DNA of 64,000 bases from a bacterium 1XD42-76 (GTDB lineage: Bacteria > Bacillota > Clostridia > Lachnospirales > Lachnospiraceae). Numbering within the stretch: the first letter of the stretch is position 1; each line of letters starts with the position of its first letter. The stretch lies in the NCBI GenBank assembly GCA_009917545.1, contig QZDW01000003.1, positions 186,001 through 250,000 of the forward strand, written 5' to 3'. Both the position numbers and the translations under genes were made by a program. Positions 9,045 through 17,174 of the stretch are shown here, one piece after another. Under the pieces are notes generated by a model. That model had not been told where the DNA came from. It saw only the letters and a program-made list of their open reading frames with translations, and ran no database searches.

Positions 9045-10622
9045 ATGGGAAAGGTATATCTTCTGGACTGTACGCTGCGTGATGGTGGTTATGTAAATGA
9101 CTGGCAGTTCGGCGAGGAGACGATAAAAGGATTTGGAAAGAAAATCGCGCAGACGGGTATCGAGCTCTACGAAGTCGGTTTTATCAAGGGAGATTCCTAT
9201 GACCCGGATAAATCGGTTTTTCCCGATACAGCTTCGATCGCCAATGTGATTTGTCCCAAGGCAGAGAACCTGCGCTATGTGGGCATGGTGGATATGAGCG
9301 CGCCGATCCCCTTAGACCGGATTGCCCCCTGTGACGGCTCGTCTGTTGACGGGATCCGTGTAATATTCAAGAAAGATAAGATTGAGCAGGCCTACGAATA
9401 CTGCAGACGGATTCAGGAGCTGGGATATTTTATTTCCGTGAATATTGTGGGTACGGATCTATATACGGATAAGGAATTCATTGAAGTGATTGAAAGGTTT
9501 AATCAGCTTCATCCATTTGCTGTGTCGATCGTGGACAGTTTTGGAGTAATTAAACGGAAGCACTTTCTGCGTCTTGTTTACCTTGCCGACAATAACCTTG
9601 CAGAGGGAATCGTGTTGGCCTACCATGCGCACAACAACCTCCAGCAGGCATTCGGCAATGCAGAGGCGCTGGTAGAGATGAATCTGAAACGTGATATCAT
9701 CATCGACGCCTGTGTGTTCGGTATGGGACGGGGGGCAGGCAATCTGAACCTCGAGCTGTTTGCAGAGTACATGAATGAGAATTATGACACGCATTACAAG
9801 ATCGAGCCGATGTTGGAGATCATGGACGAGTACCTGAACAATATCTACAAGACAAAGTTCTGGGGCTATTCGCTGCCATTATATCTCTCGGCAAGTACCG
9901 GATGTCATCCGAATTACGCCATCTATCTGGCTGAAAAGGATTCGCTTACTGTGAAGTCGTTCCATGAACTTTTAAGGGGAATCCCACAGGACGAGAAGGC
10001 GAAGTTCAGCAAGGAGCGGGCCGAGAAATATTACCGCCAATATCAGGAGAACTATATGGACGACAGGGACGCCATCGAACGGCTGGCGGCAGAGCTGGCC
10101 GGGAAGCGGGTGCTGCTTTTGGCGCCGGGACGTACGCTGGCAGAGTACAAAGATACCGTGCTGGCAGAGTGCAGACGGGAAGGCACTGCCACGATTGCAG
10201 TGAATTTCTGCGCCGATGAATTTCTGCCTGACTATGTGTTCAGCAGCAATATGAGGCGTTTCCATAAAATGCAGGGCAGGACAAAGGCCAAATGTATCAC
10301 GACTTCCAATATGAAGGAAGCGCTGCAGACAGATTATGTGGTAAATTTTGCCAGCTTCGCCTCCCGGAATGCAGAGATTATTGATAATTCCGGCCTGATG
10401 CTCCTCAAAGTTCTCGCTGCCGCGGGGGTAAAGGAAGTGGCACTTGCGGGAATGGACGGATATTCTGTACAGCAGGAGGGCGATTATTTTGACCGGCAGC
10501 TCGAATATGATTTTTCTAAAGAGGCAAAAATGAGAAATGATCTCATTTCTGAGGAGATGCAGAATATCGGCAGAGCAATGAAGCTTCATTTTCTGACGCC
10601 GACACAGTATTGTGTGCAGTAG
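9045..10622 (+). CDS. second DRE-TIM aldolase with Rossmann-like C-terminal domain
   Basis: The 525-residue protein is a paralogue of the aldolase at 2442-4070 with the same architecture. It has LDCTLRDGGYVNDW at the start, AYHAHNN as the His-x-His metal site, GRGAGNLNLELF closing the barrel, then a second domain starting VLLLAPGRTLAEY with TIAVNFCADEF and EVALAGMDGYS. The start is ATG 9045, because GGAGGGG lies in the right place; the ATG at 9021 is upstream of that site. Base composition is near 50% GC, unlike the AT-rich first copy, so the two were probably acquired separately. It is the last gene of the polysaccharide series; the region after it is translation machinery. Confidence 0.75.
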   Translation: MGKVYLLDCTLRDGGYVNDWQFGEETIKGFGKKIAQTGIELYEVGFIKGDSYDPDKSVFPDTASIANVICPKAENLRYVGMVDMSAPIPLDRIAPCDGSSVDGIRVIFKKDKIEQAYEYCRRIQELGYFISVNIVGTDLYTDKEFIEVIERFNQLHPFAVSIVDSFGVIKRKHFLRLVYLADNNLAEGIVLAYHAHNNLQQAFGNAEALVEMNLKRDIIIDACVFGMGRGAGNLNLELFAEYMNENYDTHYKIEPMLEIMDEYLNNIYKTKFWGYSLPLYLSASTGCHPNYAIYLAEKDSLTVKSFHELLRGIPQDEKAKFSKERAEKYYRQYQENYMDDRDAIERLAAELAGKRVLLLAPGRTLAEYKDTVLAECRREGTATIAVNFCADEFLPDYVFSSNMRRFHKMQGRTKAKCITTSNMKEALQTDYVVNFASFASRNAEIIDNSGLMLLKVLAAAGVKEVALAGMDGYSVQQEGDYFDRQLEYDFSKEAKMRNDLISEEMQNIGRAMKLHFLTPTQYCVQ

Positions 10623-10670
10623 GCAGTTGTTTACAGAAAGCCGCCGACAAAATTCTCTCAAGAAAACCGG

Positions 10671-10699
10671 TTTACTTTTCCAGAACTCTGTGCTATACT
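10671..10699 (+). promoter_or_regulatory. sigma-A type promoter of rpsO
   Basis: TTTACT (10671-10676) and TATACT (10694-10699) are separated by 17 bases, close to TTGACA/TATAAT. Transcription would begin about 85 bases before rpsO and include the structured leader. Confidence 0.65.
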
Positions 10700-10706
10700 A
10701 CCTGAG

Positions 10707-10790
10707 TATGTAAAGCGCCGGCACTCGGTTTGTGGATGACTCCAACCAAAGCCTGGTGGTCGGTAAGTAATTGTATATAAGGAGGAAATC
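10707..10790 (+). promoter_or_regulatory. rpsO leader, possible S15 autoregulatory site
   Basis: The region between the promoter and the rpsO ribosome binding site (AGGAGG at 10781-10786) contains short complementary segments such as GGTTTGTGG with CCAACC, and a CTGGTGGTCGG segment. Ribosomal protein S15 is known to repress its own mRNA in several bacteria through such leaders. The structure here is inferred and not matched to a described class. Confidence 0.35.
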
Positions 10791-10793
10791 ATC

Positions 10794-11060
10794 ATGATTT
10801 CAAAGGAAAAAAAGTCGGCGATTATCGCTGAGTACGGCAGAAAGCCGGGAGATACAGGTTCACCGGAGGTTCAGATCGCGATTCTTACTGCGAGGATTGC
10901 CGAGCTCACAGAGCATTTAAAGGTCAATCCGAAGGACCATCATTCCAGACGTGGTCTGCTGATGATGGTAGGTCAGAGACGTGGTCTTCTTGCATATCTG
11001 AAGAAAACCGATCTGGAAGGATATCGTGCGCTGATCGAGAAGCTGGGTATCAGAAAGTAA
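10794..11060 (+). CDS. rpsO: 30S ribosomal protein S15
   Basis: The 88-residue protein has the family's usual length. It shows the conserved [16 protein letters not shown] near residue 17, the [15 protein letters not shown] rRNA-contact region near residue 40 and [10 protein letters not shown] after it. S15 binds 16S rRNA early in assembly of the small-subunit platform. The start ATG follows AAGGAGG with normal spacing. The gene has its own promoter and terminator but stands just before pnp, an arrangement conserved in many bacteria. Confidence 0.97.
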   Translation: MISKEKKSAIIAEYGRKPGDTGSPEVQIAILTARIAELTEHLKVNPKDHHSRRGLLMMVGQRRGLLAYLKKTDLEGYRALIEKLGIRK

Positions 11061-11072
11061 ACGGGAACTTAA

Positions 11073-11108
11073 GGGCGGGGGACAACAGGACTCCGCCCGA
11101 TTGTTTAT
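11073..11108 (+). terminator. terminator after rpsO
   Basis: GGGCGGGG (11073-11080) pairs with CTCCGCCC (11091-11098) with one G-T wobble. A short T-rich tail (GATTGTTTA) follows. It probably limits but may not abolish read-through into pnp. Confidence 0.6.
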
Positions 11109-11418
11109 GTCAGGTGCGCCAGAATGTCGATGTGAGTGTCCGGCACGCCTATACATGCCGGGACGGCTGACAGCAGCGTCCGGCATACCGAGTTTAACAG
11201 GAGAGGCGGGAGAAACATCCGAGACCGCTAAAGTGTGCGCGGGGAGGCAGACCAGAGTATACAGTATGCCGCAGCGCTGAGAGCATATGGCTGTAGTCTG
11301 ACAGGGGTGTCCTGGCAGCCCCGGCTTGTGGAAAAAGCCCGCACATAGTTTAGTAGTTTCGGCTTCTTCTGCCGCCATTGAGAATTATGAGAATGGAAAG
11401 AAAAAAGGAGAAAAAGCC
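11109..11418 (+). other. intergenic region before pnp
   Basis: About 310 bases without a credible gene. A small hairpin is formed by TCCGGCA (11139-11145) and TGCCGGGA (11156-11163), and a third CCGGCA copy lies near 11180. The pnp ribosome binding site AAGGAG is at 11405-11410. I see no convincing promoter. The region may carry RNase-sensitive hairpins of the kind that control pnp mRNA, but this is only a possibility. Confidence 0.4.
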
Positions 11419-13629
11419 ATGTTTAAAAGTTTTTCTATGGAGCTTGCCGGCAGGACGCTTACGGTTGAGGTTGGCCGTGTGGCTAAGCAGGCAAATGGCG
11501 CCGCATTTATGCATTATGGCGATACGGTGGTACTTTCTACGGCGACCGCATCGGACAAGCCGAGGGAGGGAATTGATTTCTTCCCCTTGAGCGTAGAGTT
11601 TGAGGAGAAGTTATATGCAGTGGGAAAGATCCCCGGAGGATTCACGAAGAGAGAGGGAAAGGCATCCGAGAATGCAGTCCTGACGGCCCGTGTTATCGAC
11701 CGTCCGATGCGCCCGCTGTTTCCCAAGGATTACAGAAACGATGTCACGCTGGACAATGTCGTGATGTCAGTTGACCCGGAGTGCAGCCCGGAGCTTACGG
11801 CTATGCTGGGCTCTGCGATTGCGACCAGCATTTCTGATATCCCGTTTGACGGTCCGTGTGCGACGACACAGGTAGGCTTAATCGACGGCGAATTCGTAAT
11901 CAATCCGACTGCGGCACAGAAGCAGGTCTCTGATCTGGCCCTGACAGTTGCCTCCACGCGGGAAAAGGTTATTATGATCGAAGCCGGTGCCAATGAGGTT
12001 CCGGATGATACGATGATTGCAGCGATTTTTAAGGCGCATGAAGTCAATCAGGAGGTCATCCGTTTTATCGACCGCATTGTGGCAGAGTGCGGCAAGGAAA
12101 AGCATTCTTATGAGAGCTGTGCGATTCCGGAAGAATTATTTGCGGCGATTAAGGAAATCGTTCCTCCGGCAGAGATGGAGGAAGCTGTCTTTACAGATGA
12201 GAAGCAGAAGCGCGAGGAAAATATCCGCGCAATCACAGAACGTCTGGAAGAGGCGTTTGCGGAGAATGAGGCGTGGCTCCCGCTGATCGGCGAGGCTGTT
12301 TATCAGTACCAGAAAAAGACGGTCCGCAAGATGATTTTAAAAGATCATAAGCGTCCGGACGGCCGCAGAATCGACGAGATCCGTCCTCTGGCTGCTGAGG
12401 TTGACCTTCTGCCGCGTGTACACGGTTCCGGTATGTTTACACGTGGACAGACACAGATCTTAAATGCCTGCACGCTGGCTCCGCTTTCTGAGGCACAGCG
12501 TCTGGACGGGCTGGATGAAAACGAGACAAGCAAGCGCTATATGCATCATTATAATTTCCCGTCCTTCTCTGTTGGCGAGACGAAGCCGTCGAGAGGCCCG
12601 GGACGCCGTGAGATCGGACATGGCGCTCTGGCAGAGCGTGCACTGGTGCCGGTGCTTCCGAGTGAGGAAGAATTCCCCTATGCCATCCGTACCGTATCGG
12701 AGACGATGGAGTCCAACGGTTCCACCTCGCAGGCCAGTATCTGTGCATCATCCCTGTCCCTGATGGCAGCAGGTGTTCCGATTAAGTCAATGGTGGCGGG
12801 TATTTCCTGCGGCCTTGTCACAGGCGAGACGGACGATGATTATCTGGTTCTGACAGATATCCAGGGGCTTGAGGATTTCTTCGGAGATATGGATTTCAAG
12901 GTCGGTGGTACGCATAAGGGCATTACGGCGATTCAGATGGATATCAAGATCCACGGCCTGACCCGCCCGATTATCGAGGAGGCCATCCGCCGTTGCCACG
13001 AGGCGCGTGTGTATATTATGGACAATATCATGGCTCCGGTGATTTCCGAGCCGAGAAAGACGCTCTCCCCGCATGCTCCCAAGATTAAACAGCTTATGAT
13101 TGACCCGCAGAAGATCGGTGATGTGGTCGGTAAGCAGGGCAAGGTGATTAACGGTATCATTGCAGAGACCGGCGTTAAGATTGATATCACCGATGACGGT
13201 GCAGTGAATGTCTGCGGCACAGATGAGACGATGATTGATAAGGCAATGTCAATCATCCGCAATATTGTCACCGAGATTGAGCCGGGCATGGTATTTACCG
13301 GTAAGGTCGTACGGCTGATGGAGTTTGGCGCTTTCGTCGAACTGGCGCCGAACCGCGATGGTATGGTTCACATTTCGAGACTGGCTGACAAGAGAGTGGC
13401 AAAGGTCGAGGATGTGGTGAAGATCGGCGATGAAGTGACAGTCAGAGTCATTGAGGTGGACCGCATGGGAAGGATCAATCTGACTATGAAGCCGGAGGAC
13501 ATGACAGCTGACATCGAAAAGCTGACCCGTCCGGAGCGCCGCGAGCGTCGTGAGGGGGACCGCCCGGAGCGCCGTGACAATGACAGAAGGGACCGCCGTG
13601 ACAGGAGAGACCGCCGCGACGGGGAATAG
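11419..13629 (+). CDS. pnp: polynucleotide phosphorylase
   Basis: The 736-residue protein has the full PNPase layout. The first RNase PH domain starts MFKSFSMELAGRTL, followed by an alpha-helical linker, a second RNase PH domain with the phosphate-binding region around SNGSTSQASICASSLSLMAAG, a KH domain (IGDVVGKQGKVI) and an S1 domain (GKVVRLMEFGAFVEL). It degrades RNA 3' to 5' using phosphate. The extreme C terminus is unusual: an Arg/Asp-rich tail of about 30 residues made of RRERREGD and DRRDRRDRR units, probably an RNA- or protein-binding extension. The start at 11419 has AAGGAG eight bases upstream; an in-frame upstream codon at 11326 lacks one. Confidence 0.97.
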   Translation: MFKSFSMELAGRTLTVEVGRVAKQANGAAFMHYGDTVVLSTATASDKPREGIDFFPLSVEFEEKLYAVGKIPGGFTKREGKASENAVLTARVIDRPMRPLFPKDYRNDVTLDNVVMSVDPECSPELTAMLGSAIATSISDIPFDGPCATTQVGLIDGEFVINPTAAQKQVSDLALTVASTREKVIMIEAGANEVPDDTMIAAIFKAHEVNQEVIRFIDRIVAECGKEKHSYESCAIPEELFAAIKEIVPPAEMEEAVFTDEKQKREENIRAITERLEEAFAENEAWLPLIGEAVYQYQKKTVRKMILKDHKRPDGRRIDEIRPLAAEVDLLPRVHGSGMFTRGQTQILNACTLAPLSEAQRLDGLDENETSKRYMHHYNFPSFSVGETKPSRGPGRREIGHGALAERALVPVLPSEEEFPYAIRTVSETMESNGSTSQASICASSLSLMAAGVPIKSMVAGISCGLVTGETDDDYLVLTDIQGLEDFFGDMDFKVGGTHKGITAIQMDIKIHGLTRPIIEEAIRRCHEARVYIMDNIMAPVISEPRKTLSPHAPKIKQLMIDPQKIGDVVGKQGKVINGIIAETGVKIDITDDGAVNVCGTDETMIDKAMSIIRNIVTEIEPGMVFTGKVVRLMEFGAFVELAPNRDGMVHISRLADKRVAKVEDVVKIGDEVTVRVIEVDRMGRINLTMKPEDMTADIEKLTRPERRERREGDRPERRDNDRRDRRDRRDRRDGE

Positions 13630-13706
13630 ACATCAGAGAGACGATGATGGAAGCTGCCTGCTCTGGTAACATCCATACAGGTTGTTCCATATAGTGAGAT
13701 GCAGGA

Positions 13707-13767
13707 CGCCCTGGGCAGCTGCCGGTTCCGTTTTTGAGACGGGTCAGGCAGCCCCGGGCGTTTTTTT
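13707..13767 (+). terminator. strong terminator after pnp
   Basis: CGCCC-TGGGC (from 13707) pairs with GCCCCGGGCG (13751-13760), followed directly by seven T residues. It is a classic intrinsic terminator with a long loop. Confidence 0.85.
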
Positions 13768-13871
13768 GTAACTGCCGCTGTCAGGACGATCAATCCGTTC
13801 CGGTATCCGTACGTTTGGCGCCGGATTTATCTGCAGGAGCGAATGCTTTTGAAAAAAATTGCCTGAATTGG

Positions 13872-13900
13872 TTGATATTTGGTTAAAATATTCGTATAAT
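13872..13900 (+). promoter_or_regulatory. sigma-A promoter of mgtE
   Basis: TTGATA (13872-13877) and a perfect TATAAT (13895-13900) are 17 bases apart. The distance to the mgtE start predicts a 5' untranslated region of about 260 bases. Confidence 0.8.
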
Positions 13901-13906
13901 AAAATT

Positions 13907-14169
13907 GTCTGCGCGGTAGAAAAAGAGTCTGCCTGCCGCACAGGGTGAAGAGATGCCGTTCAGACAAAAAGATGTCGCATGAACGGTACAGGACAGAAAA
14001 GGGAAGGAAGTGAACACAGAATGGAAGGTCGAAGTCGGAAGATGGAGGCAAAGGATCATCACGAAGCTGTGGCAATAGATGCGATGGCGGCCTGCCGTTG
14101 TGTGTATTGCCGTTTCTAGTGGGCTTTTTTGCCTTCATGCCGAAGAAAAAAGGAATGGAGGGAAGAGTC
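13907..14169 (+). promoter_or_regulatory. long structured mgtE leader, possible magnesium-responsive element
   Basis: The transcribed leader contains at least two good hairpins. TGCCGTTCA (13954-13962) pairs with TGAACGGTA (13980-13988). GGCAATA (14071-14077) pairs with TATTGCC (14105-14111) around an inner stem of CGATGGC with GCCGTTG. A run of six T residues begins at 14125. mgtE genes are often controlled by the M-box (ykoK) riboswitch, but its conserved start was not found here. The element is therefore either a divergent class or a non-riboswitch leader. Confidence 0.4.
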
Positions 14170-15537
14170 ATGTCCAACGAATTAATGGAGAAAGTTGACA
14201 TTGAGGCGCTTCTTTTGCTGGCGGAGGAGAAAAAATACCGCTTGCTTTTGAATACGCTTTTGGAGCTCAATGAGGTAGATATCGCCTCGTTTATTGAAGA
14301 ACTGGATGCCGAACGCACAGTCGTTGTGTTCCGGATGCTGCCCAAGGCGATCGCGACGGATGTGTTCGCGGAGCTGCCGGTGGAGAAGCAGACGTACATT
14401 ATCAACAGCATTACGGATCAGGAGCTTTCGGAGATCGTGGAGGAGCTGTTCGTGGACGATGCGGTGGATATGCTGGAGGAGCTCCCGGCGACCGTAGTGC
14501 GGCGTGTCCTGCAGAATACGAAGCCGGATACGCGCAAGCTGATTAACCAGTTTTTGAATTATCCGGAGAACAGTGCCGGAAGCATCATGACGGTCGAATA
14601 CATCGGCCTTAAGAAGACAATGACCGTTGAGGAGTCATTTGCTTATATCAGGAAGCACGGCATTGACTCGGAGACCATCTATACGTGTTATGTGATGGAT
14701 GAGAAGCGCCGTCTGGACGGCGTGGTGACAGTAAAGGATCTGCTGATGAATCCATATGAGACGCGGATTGGGGATATCATGGATACCCATGTTATCAAGG
14801 CAGTTACGACCGAAGATCAGGAGGAGGTTGCTGAGACCATGAGCCGGTATGGCCTCTTATCACTCCCGGTGGTGGACCGTGAGGAGCGGCTTGTGGGTAT
14901 CATTACGGTAGATGACGTGATGGAGGTCATGGAGGAGGAGGCTACAGAGGATTTCGAGAAGATGGCAGCCATGCTCCCGAGTGAGAAGCCGTATCTGAAA
15001 ACAGGAGTTCTCACACTGGCGAGAAACAGGATTCCCTGGCTTTTGATTCTGATGCTTTCCAGCACGATTACGGGTGGAATTCTTGTAAAGTACGAGAATG
15101 CGTTTGCAGCGATCCCGCTGCTTGTGAGCTTTATCCCTATGCTCATGGATACCGGCGGCAATTCCGGAAGCCAGAGCAGCACCATGATTATCCGTGGCAT
15201 GGCAGTCGGTGAGATCGAGCCGGGGGACATTCTGAAGGTGCTCTGGAAGGAGGTACGGGTGGGGGTGCTGGTAGGCGCTGTGCTTGCCGTTGTGAATTTT
15301 ATCCGCCTGATGATCCAGTATCCGGGAAATACCATGATCTGCCTGGTTGTGGTATTAAGCGTATTCTGTACCGTGATTGTCGCCAAGACGATCGGCTGTT
15401 CACTGCCGGTCGGAGCCAGAGTATTAAAGCTTGATCCGGCGATTATGGCTTCGCCGATGATTACCACGATTGTGGATGCGGTGAGCCTGATGGTATATTT
15501 TAATCTGGCATGTTACCTGCTGGGAATGACCGTGTAG
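14170..15537 (+). CDS. mgtE: magnesium transporter MgtE
   Basis: The 455-residue protein has the MgtE domain order: an N-terminal superhelical domain (residues 1-130, rich in LEELPA-type repeats), a CBS pair (about 135-255, with VTVKDLLM and VGIITVDDVMEVM), a plug helix, and five membrane helices from about residue 275. The pore region contains PMLMDTGGNSGSQSS, the conserved family motif, and a later PVGARVLKLDPA. It is a Mg2+ channel gated by internal magnesium through the CBS domains. The start at 14170 follows GGAGGG, whereas the frame upstream to 14098 has no ribosome binding site. Confidence 0.96.
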   Translation: MSNELMEKVDIEALLLLAEEKKYRLLLNTLLELNEVDIASFIEELDAERTVVVFRMLPKAIATDVFAELPVEKQTYIINSITDQELSEIVEELFVDDAVDMLEELPATVVRRVLQNTKPDTRKLINQFLNYPENSAGSIMTVEYIGLKKTMTVEESFAYIRKHGIDSETIYTCYVMDEKRRLDGVVTVKDLLMNPYETRIGDIMDTHVIKAVTTEDQEEVAETMSRYGLLSLPVVDREERLVGIITVDDVMEVMEEEATEDFEKMAAMLPSEKPYLKTGVLTLARNRIPWLLILMLSSTITGGILVKYENAFAAIPLLVSFIPMLMDTGGNSGSQSSTMIIRGMAVGEIEPGDILKVLWKEVRVGVLVGAVLAVVNFIRLMIQYPGNTMICLVVVLSVFCTVIVAKTIGCSLPVGARVLKLDPAIMASPMITTIVDAVSLMVYFNLACYLLGMTV

Positions 15538-15631
15538 GGAATCCGGATGCTGTTGCCTGAACTAAACGGATGCAGGCCCGGCCTTTGCAGGGGCATGTAC
15601 ATGAAAACAGAGAAAGAGGAGAACATTTGTT

Positions 15632-17089
15632 ATGGGAAAGATCAGGACAAGATATGCGCCGAGCCCGACCGGCAGAATGCATGTGGGAAACCTGAGAACG
15701 GCGCTGTATGCATATTTGATAGCCAAACATGAGGGGGGAGATTTTCTCCTCCGGATTGAGGACACGGATCAGGAGCGCCAGGTGGAGGGCGCCGAGGAGA
15801 TCATTTACCGGACGATGGAGAAAACAGGCCTCATACATGACGAGGGGCCGGATAAGGATGGCGGCGTTGGTCCTTACGTTCAGAGCGAGAGACAAAAAGC
15901 CGGAATCTATATGGAGTATGCCAAAATGTTGGTAGAAAAGGGCGAGGCATATTACTGCTTCTGTACGCAGGAACGCCTGGATGGTTTAAAACAGACGGTC
16001 AACGGCGAGGAAATTATGGTCTATGACAAGCACTGTCTGGGACTTACAAAGGAAGAGGTAGAGGCCAATTTAAAGGCCGGGATGCCGTTTGTCATCCGCC
16101 AGAATAATCCAAAGGAGGGAAAGACGACCTTCCACGACGATATTTACGGAGACATTTCCGTGGACAATTCGGAGCTGGATGATATGGTCCTTATTAAGTC
16201 TGACGGATATCCGACCTATAATTTCGCGAATGTGGTGGACGACCATCTGATGGGAATCACCCATGTGGTACGGGGCAATGAATACCTGTCCTCCTCCCCC
16301 AAGTATAACCGTCTTTATGAGGCTTTTGGCTGGGAAGTGCCGGTCTATGTCCACTGCCCGACGATTACGAACGAGGAGCACAAGAAGTTAAGCAAACGAA
16401 GTGGTCATTCCTCGTTTGAAGATTTACAGGAGCAGGGATTCCTCACGAAAGCAGTCGTCAATTATGTGGCGCTGCTTGGATGGTCCCCGGTCGGGAACCA
16501 GGAGTTTTTTACGCTGAAAGAGCTGGTGAAAGAGTTTGATTATCGTAATATCAGCAAATCTCCGGCTGTATTTGATATGGTAAAGCTGCGCTGGATGAAC
16601 GGCGAGTACATGAAGCGGATGGAGTTTGACGAGTTTTATGAGCTGGCAGAGCCGTACCTGAAGGAGACGATTAAAAAGCCGCTTGATTTAAGGAAGATTG
16701 CAGCAATGGTCAAGACAAGGATCGAGGTATTCCCGGATATCGCGGGGCAGGTCGATTTCTTCGAGGAGCTTCCGGAATACGGCACAGATCTGTATGTCCA
16801 CAAAAAGATGAAAACAACAAAAGAGAGCTCCCTTGAGACATTAAAGGATCTCCTGCCCGTTCTTAAGGCTCAGGAGGACTATTCCAACGATGCCCTGTAT
16901 GAGGCCATTTCCAGGTATATTGAGGAAAAAGGCGTGAAAACAGGCTTTGTCATGTGGCCTGTCCGCACGGCAGTATCCGGAAAACAGATGACGCCTGCCG
17001 GTGCGACAGAGATTCTTGAGGTGCTGGGTAAGGAAGAGAGCCTTAAGAGAATTGAGAAGGGAATCGCGCTTTTGGAGGCGGATGTATAG
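15632..17089 (+). CDS. gltX: glutamyl-tRNA synthetase
   Basis: The 485-residue class I aminoacyl-tRNA synthetase has the HIGH-type motif as MHVGN in [18 protein letters not shown], and the KMSKS loop as KLSKRSG. The GluRS catalytic region [10 protein letters not shown] is present near residue 42, and the C-terminal half is the all-helical anticodon-binding domain. It charges tRNA-Glu, and in organisms without GlnRS also tRNA-Gln. AGGAG lies about ten bases before the ATG. No T-box leader was seen upstream. Confidence 0.96.
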   Translation: MGKIRTRYAPSPTGRMHVGNLRTALYAYLIAKHEGGDFLLRIEDTDQERQVEGAEEIIYRTMEKTGLIHDEGPDKDGGVGPYVQSERQKAGIYMEYAKMLVEKGEAYYCFCTQERLDGLKQTVNGEEIMVYDKHCLGLTKEEVEANLKAGMPFVIRQNNPKEGKTTFHDDIYGDISVDNSELDDMVLIKSDGYPTYNFANVVDDHLMGITHVVRGNEYLSSSPKYNRLYEAFGWEVPVYVHCPTITNEEHKKLSKRSGHSSFEDLQEQGFLTKAVVNYVALLGWSPVGNQEFFTLKELVKEFDYRNISKSPAVFDMVKLRWMNGEYMKRMEFDEFYELAEPYLKETIKKPLDLRKIAAMVKTRIEVFPDIAGQVDFFEELPEYGTDLYVHKKMKTTKESSLETLKDLLPVLKAQEDYSNDALYEAISRYIEEKGVKTGFVMWPVRTAVSGKQMTPAGATEILEVLGKEESLKRIEKGIALLEADV

Positions 17090-17174
17090 ATCGTTATTCT
17101 GTTTCCAGCAGGAAGGAGAATACGTTTTGCAGTTCGCAAAAGAGAATGGGAATCTGCAGGGGAGGTAATACGGA

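Noticed and set aside
10917-11378. Minus-strand open frame across rpsO and the pnp leader
   Set aside because: It is a shadow of rpsO, lacks a ribosome binding site and shows no protein-like pattern.
11326-11418. Longer pnp start
   Set aside because: The extra residues do not belong to PNPase and no ribosome binding site precedes them.
13907-14169. M-box (ykoK) riboswitch
   Set aside because: The conserved opening and core sequences of the class were not found; kept only as an unclassified leader.
15538-15631. T-box leader for gltX
   Set aside because: The gap is too short and lacks the conserved T-box GGTGG-type sequence.
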